Of a stretch of DNA of 60,304 nt, positions 19,537 through 29,383 are shown one piece after another (the stretch's first letter is position 1; each line of letters starts with the position of its first letter). A model generated the notes under the pieces. It ran no database searches. It had not been told where the DNA came from and worked only from the letters and a program-made list of their open reading frames with translations. Where the stretch lies: positions 1 to 60,304 of the forward strand of contig JALHQN010000026.1 in assembly GCA_022841915.1 (NCBI GenBank), read 5' to 3'. The position numbers and the translations under genes are program-made. This stretch comes from Burkholderiales bacterium (GTDB taxonomy: Bacteria; Pseudomonadota; Gammaproteobacteria; Burkholderiales; WYBJ01).

Positions 19537-20160
19537 GCGGCGTGGGCAAAGGCGTCACTCCCCCAAATGTCGGTTTCTGCCGATCCCGGGGCCGCGCCCG
19601 CGCACATGGCTGGCGTGCAGCCGGGGAAAAGCGTGACTGCACTCTTCGGTCGCCTCTGATCGAGTTGGGGCACAGACTCGGGCGGCGCGAGGGCAGCGTG
19701 TCACTGCGCGTTCAGAATCGCCCCTTTCGGCGGCTGACTTCCCGTTCTCGGCTGATCGGTATCCAGGCCACCCATCCTGCGACCCGACCAGCCCTCCCCA
19801 CCTCTTCGCTGGTCAAGTCGAAGCTCGCAGGGTTGCGCCCCAATCACCGAGCAGCAAGGGCATGACTACAGGCTCGCCACCCTCACGCAGATCGAGCAAG
19901 GCACTCGACACGATACTTTGTGCGCTAGCAAACAGATCGAATCGCCCCCCACCCTTATCGTCTCGACCACGAGTCGGAGGATGCACGAAGTTCGAACGCG
20001 TTGCCGTGCCGCCGGTCAGCAACCCTACTCACGCCCGCGTGCTCGTCCTCCGGGAGGAGTTCTCGTTCGGGCTTGTCGGGAAGATGATTAGGGCCTCATC
20101 TGAGAAACCGACCGAAAGGTTTGTCATGGCGTCCAACGGATACTGGCATAGGCGCCCGGC
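19537..20160. other. Gap between ppk2 and clsB
   Basis: About 620 bp with no recognised gene on either strand and no clear terminator after ppk2. Frames here have no family likeness. Confidence 0.5.
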
Positions 20161-21399
20161 ATGGTGAATTCGCACTGGGTGCCGGGCAACCGCATTACGC
20201 TGTTGGAGAACGGCGAAGAGTATTACCCTCGTGTCTTCGCTGCCATCAATGCCGCTGAGCACGAAGTGCTGCTCGAGACGTTCATCCTGTTCAACGATTC
20301 GGTCGGGCGCGATCTGCAGCGTGCCTTGCTTCACGCCGCCGAACGTGGCGTGGACGTACATGTCCTGATCGATGGCTGGGGATCACCCGACCTGCCCTCG
20401 TCGTTCACGCAGCCGCTTCTGGACGCAGGCGTCAAAGTGCGCATTTTCGAGCCCGTAAAGTACCTCTTCGGTTTTCGCGTCAACATGCTGCGCCGGATGC
20501 ACCGAAAGCTCGTCGTCGTCGACGGACAGCGCGCGTTCGTGGGCGGACTCAACTACTCGGTCGACCACTTGGCTGACTACGGGCCGCTCGCAAAGCAGGA
20601 CTACGCAGTCGAGATCGAAGGCCCGCTCGTCGGGCAGATCCGCACCTTCTGTCATGACGGTCTGCAGACGTCGCAGCCGACGCGACGCTCGTGGTTGCAG
20701 CACTGGCGCGAATGGCTCGATCGGGAGGACAGCCCCGACAAGCTCGGCACGGGCACGGCTGCAACGGCTGCATGCGCTGGCGCACGGGCCGCGTTCGTCA
20801 CGCGGGACAACCGCCGCAATCGCAGCGACATCGAACATCACTATCGCGCCGCGGTGCGAAGTGCAACCGCACGTATCCTGATCGCCAATGCCTATTTCTT
20901 TCCCGGATATCGACTGCTCAGGGACCTTCGCAAAGCAGCGCGCCGCGGCGTGCGGGTAGAGTTGATCCTGCAGGACCAACTGGACATGCCTTGGGCGCAG
21001 CGTGCATCGAAACTGCTGTACGGCTACCTGATCAGGGCGGGTGTCCGCGTCTACGAATACAGCGAGCGCCCCCTGCACGGCAAGGTCGCCGTGGTCGACG
21101 ACGACTGGGCGACCGTGGGGTCGAGCAACCTCGATCCGACCAGCCTCAGCCTGAACCTCGAAGCCAACGTCGTCGTACGCGACGAGCCCTTTGCCAAGCA
21201 TCTGCGAGAACGAATCGAGCACTTGATGCAGCAGCGCTGCGAACTCGTGCGGTTACCGATCCCCGGACCGCTGCGCTCCGCCTGGATCGCGCTTCGTAAC
21301 GCACTCGTTTACCATGCGATGCGACACTTCGCCGCGGTGATGCGAAGGGCCCCGGAAAGTTCACCTCGAGTCATGTCGATCAAGAACAAGTCCACATGA
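20161..21399 (+). CDS. clsB: Cardiolipin synthase ClsB-like
   Basis: A 412-residue PLD-superfamily protein, the length of E. coli ClsB (413). The two catalytic motifs are HRKLVVVDG (His114, Lys116, Asp121) and HGKVAVVDD with GSSNLDPTSL. The opening GNRITLLENGEEYYPRVF also matches ClsB. The enzyme forms cardiolipin from phosphatidylglycerol and can make phosphatidylglycerol. There is no signal peptide; the C-terminus has basic amphipathic segments that may sit on the inner membrane. The region between the two motifs contains an unusual Ala/Gly/Thr-rich stretch (about 195-205). No strong ribosome binding site is visible at the ATG. Confidence 0.88.
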   Translation: MVNSHWVPGNRITLLENGEEYYPRVFAAINAAEHEVLLETFILFNDSVGRDLQRALLHAAERGVDVHVLIDGWGSPDLPSSFTQPLLDAGVKVRIFEPVKYLFGFRVNMLRRMHRKLVVVDGQRAFVGGLNYSVDHLADYGPLAKQDYAVEIEGPLVGQIRTFCHDGLQTSQPTRRSWLQHWREWLDREDSPDKLGTGTAATAACAGARAAFVTRDNRRNRSDIEHHYRAAVRSATARILIANAYFFPGYRLLRDLRKAARRGVRVELILQDQLDMPWAQRASKLLYGYLIRAGVRVYEYSERPLHGKVAVVDDDWATVGSSNLDPTSLSLNLEANVVVRDEPFAKHLRERIEHLMQQRCELVRLPIPGPLRSAWIALRNALVYHAMRHFAAVMRRAPESSPRVMSIKNKST

Positions 21400-21685
21400 G
21401 CTCGCGTGATCCGATGGACGACAAATCGATAGGGTGCACCCGCGTTCCTGGGCGTGACGACCCGAAGAAGTGGCCGCCGGCCTCTCGCAACACCGGCACG
21501 AGCCCCTCGCCTCGACGTTTCCCTCAGGCAATCATCGAGGTTCAGAAGGGGTTCTCGACTGCCCGATTGCTTGCAGTGAGCCTACGAGGCCACTAGGCCG
21601 CGCAACCGGATCGGCGACGCGACCATGACGAACCACCGCCGCCATCCGCCTCCCGATGCGCTCATGTCGACCACGGCCTTCCGGC

Positions 21686-22471
21686 TCAGCATGCGCTGGA
21701 AGAAGATCCCTTCTGCATCACGATGAACAGCCGCTTGAAGGGAAACAACGTCCTGCCATCGGCTCGTTGCGGATACGCCAGGCGCACCCGCGCGGCGTAG
21801 TCCTCCTCGAAAGCATCGCGGTCCGATTCAGGCAACATATCCAGGAACTGCTTGAGCCAGGTGCCCTTGGTCCATTCCGCGACCGGGTTCCTGCCTTCCA
21901 GCACCTGGGTGTACTCGGTCTCCCAGATATCGATGGACTTCGCCAGCGGCGCGAGCAAGTCGTAGTAGTCGGAGGGCTCTGCCACCGGCGGACTCATCTG
22001 GAGCCCGGTGAACTTCGGTTTCCAGCGCGGCGACAGCATCGTCTCGGTAATCAGGGTATGCGAGGGAGCATCGAAGTTGCGCGGCATCTGCACCGCCAAC
22101 AGGCCGTTGGCTGCCAAGCAAGTCACGAGGCGAGGAAACAACTGCCGGTGATCGGGCAGCCAATGCAGTGCGGCATTGGAGTAGATCACATCCGCGGGTC
22201 TCGTCGGCTTCCAGTCGGCGAGGCTCTGCCGCATCCATCTTGCTCCGGGGAGGTCTTTTGCCGCCTTCGCCAGCATCTCGGCCGAGTCGTCCACTCCTAT
22301 GACTTCGGCATCCGGCCAGCGCTCCATGAGCACGCGTGTGACACTGCCGGTGCCGCAGCCCAAGTCGAAGACGGTCGCTGGATTCTCGACGGTGACGCGG
22401 TTGAGCAGATCCAGCGCCGGACGAAAGCGCGGCGCGGCGAATTTGAGGTACTGCTCGGGACTCCAACTCAT
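21686..22471 (-). CDS. tam: Trans-aconitate 2-methyltransferase
   Basis: A 261-residue class I SAM methyltransferase. The start MSWSPEQYLKFAAPRFRPA, the SAM motif VFDLGCGTGS, and later YSNAALHWLPDH and VQMPRNFDAPSH are characteristic of Tam. It methylates trans-aconitate, an inhibitor of aconitase formed spontaneously from cis-aconitate. The frame continues upstream of the chosen start, but that part is Arg-rich and unlike protein. The ribosome binding site is weak. It stands alone between clsB and the amidase gene. Confidence 0.9.
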   Translation of the reverse strand: MSWSPEQYLKFAAPRFRPALDLLNRVTVENPATVFDLGCGTGSVTRVLMERWPDAEVIGVDDSAEMLAKAAKDLPGARWMRQSLADWKPTRPADVIYSNAALHWLPDHRQLFPRLVTCLAANGLLAVQMPRNFDAPSHTLITETMLSPRWKPKFTGLQMSPPVAEPSDYYDLLAPLAKSIDIWETEYTQVLEGRNPVAEWTKGTWLKQFLDMLPESDRDAFEEDYAARVRLAYPQRADGRTLFPFKRLFIVMQKGSSSSAC

Positions 22472-22746
22472 GTCGGCACATCCGGATTGATGAAGTTGAT
22501 GGGCTTGCCCACTGCGCAGGCGAGTGTCCGGTCGATCACATGAGAACTCAAGCTTGCTCTGATACCGCGCTCTTCCGGGCCCTGCTGTCGGCCGCACGCG
22601 CTTCCGACGACGACGCGCCTTCCACCCAACCGCAAGAAGCCCGGGACGCGGCTTCCTACGTTTCTCGCGCCGGCTGCAACGCCTCAAAGCCTCGCAATGA
22701 CGAGCGCCTGGATTCGTTACGACGAAGCGCCGTAATCACGATATTC

Positions 22747-24117
22747 CTAGAGCGCGGGCGGCGGCAGCAGGCCGATCACCTTCTCGCACCAGGCCGTCGT
22801 GCGCATGAGTTCGTAGTCAGTGCGCGGCGTCGAGGCGAAATGCAGACCCAGGGGCATGCCGTCGCTCCCGACGCCGCCATTGATGGTCGTACAGGGGAAC
22901 CCGAGGAAGCTCCAGGGGATCTGCAGGGTGGGGTCGCCCGTGGAGACGAGGCCCTTGGGCGCACCACCGGGTGCCGGGGCAGTCAGCAGAGCGTCGATGC
23001 CCTGCTCCCGCATGAGCGCCGTGAGCATGCCGGTAAGCCAGGTGCGAATGCGACGAGCCTGGATGTAATACGTCGCGGGGACGAGTTCGGACGCGCGTAC
23101 ACCGCCCGCCGTGCCGACGGACGCACGCGAGCTTACGAGATCTTCCAGCTTGACCGGCTTGTTCTCGGAGCCGGCTTTGCGCGTGACGCTCTCGACCCAG
23201 GTCATCTCGGCGCACTTCCAGGCGAGGTCGAACTCGGCAGGCAAGTTCACGTCGACCACGGTGGCGCCGGCGGCCTTGAGCTTCGATGCATTGATCTCGA
23301 TGGCCGCGAGCATGTCCGGCTGCAAGCGCTCGGGGAAGAAATTGCGGATCACGCCGATACGCGGCGCGCCCAGCGACGCGAGGTCGAGCCCTGCCGGCAA
23401 CGGCTCGATGTGCGCCGTCGTCGGGTCGAGCGGATCGTAGCCTGCGAGACACGACATGACGAGCGCGATGTCGGCCATCGTGTATCCGATCAACGTGGCG
23501 TGGTCGCGCGACCATGAGCCGGGGAAGAGCCCGTAGCGACTGAGATAGCCGTAGGTCGGCTTGATGCCCGCGACACCGCAGTAGGCCGCGGGCCGCAAAC
23601 CGGAGCCGGCCGTCTGCTCGGCCAGCGTGATCGGCACCACACGCCCGCCGACCACAGCGCCCGAGCCGGAACTGGAGCCGCCCGCCGTGTGTTCGATATT
23701 GTAGGGATTCGTCGTCGCCGGCGGCTTGTCGTCCAAGGGCACCGTGGTCTTGCCGACGATGACTGCTCCCGCTGCGCGCAGCCGCGCGACCACGGTCGCG
23801 TCGCGCGGCTCCGGCGGTGCATCCATGCCCTTGAGCAGGGTCGGGAAACCCGCGACGTTGAACCATTCCTTCACGCCGACGGGCACGCCATGCAGCGGCC
23901 CCCGCAGTTTGCCGGACTTCGCCTCCGCCGTGAGGACGGCAGCTTCTTCGCGCGAGACATCGAGCTTCAGTGTCGTCCAGGCCTTGAGTCGCGGTTCCGT
24001 CGCATCGATGCGCTCGATGACGGACTCGAGCACCTCGCTAGGGGTGACTTCGCCCCGGGCGACGGCGCCGGCGATGTCGATGACGCTGCATTGCGCGACC
24101 GAAAAGGTCTTTGTCAT
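22747..24117 (-). CDS. Amidase signature family enzyme
   Basis: A 456-residue amidase. The Ser-cisSer-Lys triad is visible: Lys in VGVKEWFN, the cis-Ser in the GGSSSGSG loop, and the nucleophile Ser in the sequence EQTAGSGLRPAAYCGVAG. The family hydrolyses amides; some members act as glutamine-dependent transamidosome subunits or carboxybiuret hydrolases. A GGAAG-type site precedes the ATG. A 60-residue protein is encoded 32 bp upstream on the same strand and probably forms a complex with it, as small GatC/AtzG-like partners do with other amidases. The natural substrate is unknown. The sequence EQTAGSG differs from the common DTGGSIR. Confidence 0.88.
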   Translation of the reverse strand: MTKTFSVAQCSVIDIAGAVARGEVTPSEVLESVIERIDATEPRLKAWTTLKLDVSREEAAVLTAEAKSGKLRGPLHGVPVGVKEWFNVAGFPTLLKGMDAPPEPRDATVVARLRAAGAVIVGKTTVPLDDKPPATTNPYNIEHTAGGSSSGSGAVVGGRVVPITLAEQTAGSGLRPAAYCGVAGIKPTYGYLSRYGLFPGSWSRDHATLIGYTMADIALVMSCLAGYDPLDPTTAHIEPLPAGLDLASLGAPRIGVIRNFFPERLQPDMLAAIEINASKLKAAGATVVDVNLPAEFDLAWKCAEMTWVESVTRKAGSENKPVKLEDLVSSRASVGTAGGVRASELVPATYYIQARRIRTWLTGMLTALMREQGIDALLTAPAPGGAPKGLVSTGDPTLQIPWSFLGFPCTTINGGVGSDGMPLGLHFASTPRTDYELMRTTAWCEKVIGLLPPPAL

Positions 24118-24149
24118 GTTCGTCTTCTTCCGATTCTGGATGTGCAGGG

Positions 24150-24332
24150 CTAGAGAAACATGGGCTCGACATCCCACGGCACGTCGGCGGCACTGATCGC
24201 TGCCATCGCTTCAGCCATCGGCGTCAAGGTCTTGATCAGCTCCGGCGTGACCTCGACGCCCCACTCGGCCGACGCCTGCGTGGCCAGCCAGTTCACAGCC
24301 TCGTCGACCGATACAGCAGGTTTGAGTCTCAT
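24150..24332 (-). CDS. Small AtzG/DUF4089-like amidase partner
   Basis: A 60-residue acidic, helical protein starting MRLKPAVSVDEAVNWLATQ and ending DVPWDVEPMFL. A strong GGAGG site lies 5 bp before the ATG, which fixes the start; longer upstream frames are not needed. The helix-then-DVEP pattern and the position directly upstream of an amidase recall AtzG, a GatC-like small subunit that stabilises amidase AtzE. The family assignment is inferred from size, pattern and context. No membrane segment or signal is present. Confidence 0.68.
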   Translation of the reverse strand: MRLKPAVSVDEAVNWLATQASAEWGVEVTPELIKTLTPMAEAMAAISAADVPWDVEPMFL

Positions 24333-24638
24333 CGATACCTCCGGTTGCGTGTGCGATTCTTGTCTCGTGTCGGCGAGCGTCGCGATCGGCATGCGCGGCG
24401 GCGCGACGATCGGGCATTTCGAACCACCCTTCTCCCGCAGCGGCGACTGCAGTGTCCGGGAGAAAAACCTTCGACCTGCGAAGACGCGATCGTCGTGGAC
24501 TTCTTCCTTCCGACCCTGCTTGCCGCAAGGCCATCGGATGCCCATGCTCGCACGACGCTTTTATCATATTCCGTCCGATCCGACATGCGTCGACTTGCAC
24601 CCGAGCATTGCAGCCATGTGCGCGCACACCCCGAGCGA
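24333..24638. other. Gap between the amidase operon and ndh
   Basis: About 306 bp holding the amidase operon promoter. No gene or clear motif recognised. Confidence 0.5.
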
Positions 24639-25958
24639 TCAGCGCTCCGGACGCCCCGCGTCCCCCGTTCGCTCACCGGGACCCTGCGCCGTTTGCGTCG
24701 AGACGGTTGCGCCTTCTTTCGCCCCGGGCGCGGTATCGATGACCACACGGGCCGAACGCTCGAAGGTCCAATAGGCCCAGGCCCAATCGATCAGGACATT
24801 GAGGCGGTTGCGAAAGCCGATCAGGAAGAACAGGTGTGCGGTCAGCCACGTGATCCAGGCCGGCCAGCCCCACAAGCGCACCCGGCCAAAGAGTGCAACC
24901 GCCTTGCTGCGCCCTATGGTGGCGAGCTGACCGTAGTCCCGATAGCGGAACGGTGTCGTCGGTTTGCCCGCGAGCGCCGCGAGGAGGTTGCGCGCTGCGT
25001 GCCTGCCCATCTGTTTTGCCGCCGGCGCCACTCCCGGCACGCGCGGGAGATGGGAAGGAATGGCAGCCAGATCGCCGACCACCTGGATTTCGGGATATCC
25101 GGGTACGGAAAGATCGGGCTCCACGATCACACGTCCGGCACGATCCAGCGGCACGCCGAGGGTCGCTCCGAGCGGGCTGGCCGCGACGCCTGCGCACCAA
25201 ATGACCGTCTTGGCTTGCAGGCGTTCGCCCCCGAGCTCCACGCCATCGGCATCGATCTTCGTCACGCGCTTGCCGAGCCAGACCGTGACGCCGAGTCGTT
25301 CCAGCTGCAGGCGTGCACGCTCCGACAGATCCTCGGGATAGGGCGGAAGCACCCGATCCAGTCCTTCCACCAGCACCACGCGCGCCTTGCTGGGATCGAA
25401 GCGCCTGAACTCGCCACGCAAGGTGTGCCGAGCGATCTCGGCCAGGGTGCCAGCCATCTCCACGCCTGTCGCCCCACCCCCGATCACCACGAAAGTGAGC
25501 CGGGCAGCGCGCTTTTCCGGATCGCTTTCCCGCTCCGCATATTCGAAGGCGAGCAGGATACGACGGCGAATCTCGAACGCATCCGACAGCGTTTTCAGCC
25601 CAGGGGCGAATGGCCGCCATTCATCTCGGCCGAAGTAGCTGTCGGTGGCGCCAACGGCCAGGATGAGCCGATCGTACTCGAGCGTATCTCCGTTCTCCAA
25701 CGTCACCGTCCTCGTCACGGGATCCACGCGCCGGGCTTCGCCCAGCAGCACGGTGACGTTCTTCTGTCGCGCAAGCGCGCGTCGGATCGGCTCGGCGATC
25801 GCCGGTGCGGCCAGACCCGCCGTGGCCACCTGGTAGAGCAGCGGCTGGAACAGATGGTGGTTGGTGCGGTCCACCACCGTAATTTCCACAGGCGCGCGGC
25901 CAAGTGCGCGCACCGCGAACAGGCCGCCGAAGCCACAGCCGAGAACGAGAATTCGCAT
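24639..25958 (-). CDS. ndh: Type II NADH dehydrogenase (NDH-2)
   Basis: A 439-residue flavoprotein. It has the FAD-binding GCGFGGLFAVRAL (about 7-19), HLFQPLLYQVATAGL near the active site, and the NADH-binding VVIGGGATGVEMAGTLAE (about 156-173). A third FAD motif reads VVGDLAAIP, and KQMGRHAARNL follows. The C-terminus has a hydrophobic WITWLTAHLFFLIGF stretch for membrane attachment and a low-complexity tail of about 30 residues. NDH-2 passes electrons from NADH to quinone without pumping protons. The next gene on the strand begins about 240 bp beyond its start side. The ribosome binding site is weak. Confidence 0.92.
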   Translation of the reverse strand: MRILVLGCGFGGLFAVRALGRAPVEITVVDRTNHHLFQPLLYQVATAGLAAPAIAEPIRRALARQKNVTVLLGEARRVDPVTRTVTLENGDTLEYDRLILAVGATDSYFGRDEWRPFAPGLKTLSDAFEIRRRILLAFEYAERESDPEKRAARLTFVVIGGGATGVEMAGTLAEIARHTLRGEFRRFDPSKARVVLVEGLDRVLPPYPEDLSERARLQLERLGVTVWLGKRVTKIDADGVELGGERLQAKTVIWCAGVAASPLGATLGVPLDRAGRVIVEPDLSVPGYPEIQVVGDLAAIPSHLPRVPGVAPAAKQMGRHAARNLLAALAGKPTTPFRYRDYGQLATIGRSKAVALFGRVRLWGWPAWITWLTAHLFFLIGFRNRLNVLIDWAWAYWTFERSARVVIDTAPGAKEGATVSTQTAQGPGERTGDAGRPER

Positions 25959-26005
25959 CGGGATCCCGATAGAAATGCAGCTAAACGGGCGAGCGTGCCC
26001 GCCCG

Positions 26006-26398
26006 TCAGTGCAGCTGCTGTCGATCTTTGTGTTCACCATACATGTCCAGCAGCGCCAGCTCGAGGGAGGACAGGAGGGCACTTTGCAGTTCGCCGACCT
26101 CCATGTCGCAGGCGACAGCCAAGGCCTTCAACGCATCGGTCTTGAACGAGATGCCGGCGGTGCCCCGATCCTTCTCGTGCCACTCGATACCGACTTCGGA
26201 ACCGCCCCCGAGGTCACGCTCGACCAGTTCGCCGAGGACCCGGCCAAGCAGCGAAACGATCAACGCCTGCGGCCTGCCGTACTCGCTCAGTTGAGCACAA
26301 GCCTCGGCAAGCGCCCAACCTTGTTCCGAGAATTCGAGCGCCTGCCTTCTTTCGGGCAGAGGTCGCCAGCGCAAAAATTCGGTGATACCGGAATCCAT
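26006..26398 (-). CDS. Hypothetical protein
   Basis: A 130-residue protein starting MDSGITEFLRWRPLPERRQA. I do not recognise a family. It is predicted helical and acidic, with no signal peptide, no membrane segment and no cysteine-rich motif. An AGGAC site lies about 8 bp before the ATG, supporting this start; the frame is open further upstream but reads as non-coding. It ends 47 bp before the ndh start on the same strand, so the two could be co-transcribed. Confidence 0.55.
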   Translation of the reverse strand: MDSGITEFLRWRPLPERRQALEFSEQGWALAEACAQLSEYGRPQALIVSLLGRVLGELVERDLGGGSEVGIEWHEKDRGTAGISFKTDALKALAVACDMEVGELQSALLSSLELALLDMYGEHKDRQQLH

Positions 26399-27022
26399 TC
26401 GTCCTGCCTCTGCGCGAGTGAGCGGGTGCAATTCGCCCGGTGAGACGCAGAGCGCCCCACTGAGCATGAAGTATAAATCGTTGATGATCGGGTACCGGAG
26501 CCGAGTACCCGGGCGTGCAGTTTGCACGCAAGGCGGGATCCCGTCTCGCCCGATCGTCCTATCCCCGGGGCTCCTCGGCCAGCGGAATGTCTCCTGACTC
26601 ACGGTGGCAACGGGCCCGTCGCAGCGTTCGAGTACGACCTGCGGACACTTCGTGCAAGACCGAGCGGTGATCGATGCGACTTCGCTGCAATCGCAAAGTG
26701 GCAGGACTCGACGATCGCACGGCAGCACGACACGCTCTGCCGGTGCAAAGCATCGCCCATGATGCGCTGCTTCTCGAACAGTCGATCCCGGCGTTCGGGA
26801 TGGTGGGTCGACCTTCGAGTGACAACAAATACCACCGCAGCGACTTCCGCGGCGGCCCCCGCCACTACACGATCCGCCGCGGCGGCATGGAAGTCCTCCC
26901 CCGCCTGGTCACGGCCGAACATCGGCAGCCCTCGGGCCGTCGACGCCAAAAGGGGCGTGGCGGCGCTGGATGCGACTTCCTGAAGTGAAGCTGCGCCCCA
27001 TGTTCCGCCTCGCTTACTGGGA
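26399..27022. other. Gap between the hypothetical gene and the helicase gene
   Basis: About 620 bp. Several short frames occur on both strands, none with family likeness or a ribosome binding site. Nothing else seen. Confidence 0.45.
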
Positions 27023-29383
27023 TCAATCGCATGCCTGGGGCAGCCCGGAGGCGATGCCCCACCATGCCGGCAGCAACCGCCTGATCCCGGGCTGGGTATA
27101 TCGATCGTCGATGAGAAAGATGCAGCCCTGGTCTGTTTCCGAGCGGATGAGCCGGCCGGCCGCCTGAACGACCTTGCGCAATCCTGGATACAGATACGCG
27201 TAGTCGTAGCCCTTGCCGAACAGTGCATGGAGACGGCGGCGCATCTCTTCGTTGAGGTCGTTCACCTGCGGCAGGCCGAGGGTGGCGATGAACACGCCGA
27301 CGAGGCGCTCGCCGACGAGGTCGATGCCTTCGGCGAACACGCCGCCCAGGACTGCGAAACCCACGCCCTGCCCTTGGGCCGTGAAGCGCTGCAGGTAATC
27401 TTCGCGTTGCGTCGCATTCATTTGCCGGGTCTGCGGCCAGCAGGGAATGTCGGGATGCCGGGAAGCGAAATGTTCGACCACGCAGTCGAGGTAATCGAAG
27501 CTGCTGAGAAACACGAGGTAATTGCCCGGCCGGCGTTCGTACTCGCTGCCGACCAGGCCGACGATCGGGGCAATCGATCGGTCGCGATCACGGTAGCGCG
27601 TCGAAACTCCGTCGACGATACGCACGCGAAGCTGCGCAGGGTCGAACGGCGATTCGATGTCGAGACACGCCGTCGCGACCGGCAGCCCCAGGGTGTCGAT
27701 ATAGAACTGCCCGGGCGAGAGCGTCGCCGAGAAGAGAACGGCGCAGTGGGCACTGGCAAAGCGCGGACCGAGAAAGGCGGCCGGCACGACGTTGCGAATG
27801 GCGATCGAGGAATCGAGGCGACGGCGGTCACGCGCGCCCGGTGCACCCCCGTCGATTCTCAGGTCGAACAGAGAGTGAGGGCCGAAGGTCTCGATTGCCC
27901 GCTCGAAGGCGAGCGCATCGAAGTAGAGTTCGAGGAGGACCGCATCCCTGTGCGTCGGAGCATCCGAGAAGTGCTCCGAGAGTGTTCCCGTCACGTCCTG
28001 GAGCGCCAACCGCAATGCGTCGGGCGCAGAGGGCAGCACGCTGTAGTGTGACTCGGCTGCGCGCGCGATGCGGTTCCACTGCTTGCGCAGTCGCTTCAGG
28101 GAACTCGCCACCCGAGGCGGTGCCGTTGGAATCACCTGGCGAAGCCGGCCGCTGTGAAGTTCGGCACTGAACATCGCGCGTGCCCGATCGAGCAGATTGT
28201 GCGCTTCGTCGACCAGAAGCGCGAGCCGCCATCCGTTTTCTTCTGCCAGGCCGTGCAGCAGCGCACTGCGGTCGAAGTAATAGTTGTAGTCGGCCACGAC
28301 GACGTCGCTCCAGCGGGCCATCTCTTGTCCGAGATAGTAGGGGCAGATGCCGTGTGTGAGCGCGATCTCACGCAGGGCGGTCGACGTGAGCAGCGGCCGC
28401 AAGGCCGCCGATGCGCGAGCGGCAGGCAGGCGATCGTAAAACCCCCGAGCGAGCGGACAGGATTCGCTGTGACAGGTTTTGTCCGGATGCTCGCAGGCCT
28501 TCGCGCGAGCGGTCAGTTCGATCGCTCGCAACGCGAGCCCCGGATGCGCGCGGTATAGCGTTTCAAGTGCGGAAAACGCGAGCGACTTGCCTGACCCCTT
28601 GGCCGTCAGGTAGAAAATCTTGTCGATCGCTTCGCGCGGACAGGCCTTGAGCATGGGAAACAGCGTGGCGAGCGTCTTGCCGATCCCCGTGGGCGCCTGT
28701 GCGAGCACGCAGGCTTTCGCACGCGCCGCATTGAAGACGGACTTGGCGAGGTCACGCTGTCCGGTGCGAAACCGAGCGTAGGGAAATCCCAGCCCTTCGA
28801 GCGCATGGTCGCGTGCCTCCCGATGTGCCGACTGCGCCTTCGCCCACTCGATGAAGCGCTCGCATAGCATCGAGAAATGAGCCTCGAGCTCGCCGGCCGT
28901 GAAAGCCTCGGCGAGGCGCGGGAGTTCGGTACGCGTTCGGATGTCGAAGTAAACCAACGCCACCGTCATGCCGGGAAGATCGTACTCGCGGCAGAGGAGC
29001 GCGCCGTAGACCATGGCCTGTGCCCAATGCAAGCGCCTGTGATTGCGCGGTATCGCCGCGGCGTCGCCCAGGCAGGTCTTGATCTCTTCCAGCTCGCAGC
29101 GCTCGGCATCGTAGCCGTCGACGCGTCCGCGCACCACGAGGTTGGCGTACTCACCCCTGACGGGCACTTCGCAGCGATAACCTTTCCCTCGGCGTGCGTG
29201 GACTTCGTGATGACCGGCAATGCCTTCCTGTGCCGTGGGCGACGGTGTGAAGCGCAGATCGAGATCGCCTTCCTTCGCGGCGAACTCGCACAGTGCGCGA
29301 ACCGATAGGGTGTACGGCAGACAGCGTCGCACTCGGTCCGGCTCGCCCGAAACGGGCAGCTCAGGCATCTTCATGTGCGACAT
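27023..29383 (-). CDS. XPD/DinG-like iron-sulfur helicase with N-terminal nuclease-like domain
   Basis: A 786-residue superfamily 2 helicase. Walker A is AQAPTGIGKT (about 227-236), the DEAH box is LVDEAHN (about 389), and motif VI is VVQAAGRLIRS. Four cysteines that could hold a 4Fe-4S cluster lie between: CEHPDKTCHSESC near 295 and HGICPYY near 344. The N-terminal 190 residues show the PD-(D/E)XK pattern VRGRVDGYD then CELEEIKTC, so a Cas4/RecB-like nuclease fold is likely. DinG and XPD relatives unwind DNA 5' to 3' in repair. A start at 29374 is also possible. The gene overlaps the upstream nuclease-like gene by 23 bp, so the proteins probably work together. Phage defence is a possible alternative role. 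Confidence 0.85.
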   Translation of the reverse strand: MSHMKMPELPVSGEPDRVRRCLPYTLSVRALCEFAAKEGDLDLRFTPSPTAQEGIAGHHEVHARRGKGYRCEVPVRGEYANLVVRGRVDGYDAERCELEEIKTCLGDAAAIPRNHRRLHWAQAMVYGALLCREYDLPGMTVALVYFDIRTRTELPRLAEAFTAGELEAHFSMLCERFIEWAKAQSAHREARDHALEGLGFPYARFRTGQRDLAKSVFNAARAKACVLAQAPTGIGKTLATLFPMLKACPREAIDKIFYLTAKGSGKSLAFSALETLYRAHPGLALRAIELTARAKACEHPDKTCHSESCPLARGFYDRLPAARASAALRPLLTSTALREIALTHGICPYYLGQEMARWSDVVVADYNYYFDRSALLHGLAEENGWRLALLVDEAHNLLDRARAMFSAELHSGRLRQVIPTAPPRVASSLKRLRKQWNRIARAAESHYSVLPSAPDALRLALQDVTGTLSEHFSDAPTHRDAVLLELYFDALAFERAIETFGPHSLFDLRIDGGAPGARDRRRLDSSIAIRNVVPAAFLGPRFASAHCAVLFSATLSPGQFYIDTLGLPVATACLDIESPFDPAQLRVRIVDGVSTRYRDRDRSIAPIVGLVGSEYERRPGNYLVFLSSFDYLDCVVEHFASRHPDIPCWPQTRQMNATQREDYLQRFTAQGQGVGFAVLGGVFAEGIDLVGERLVGVFIATLGLPQVNDLNEEMRRRLHALFGKGYDYAYLYPGLRKVVQAAGRLIRSETDQGCIFLIDDRYTQPGIRRLLPAWWGIASGLPQACD

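Noticed and set aside
24111-26294. 727-residue plus-strand frame opposite ndh
   Set aside because: Antisense to a well-supported NDH-2 gene; no domain or ribosome binding site.
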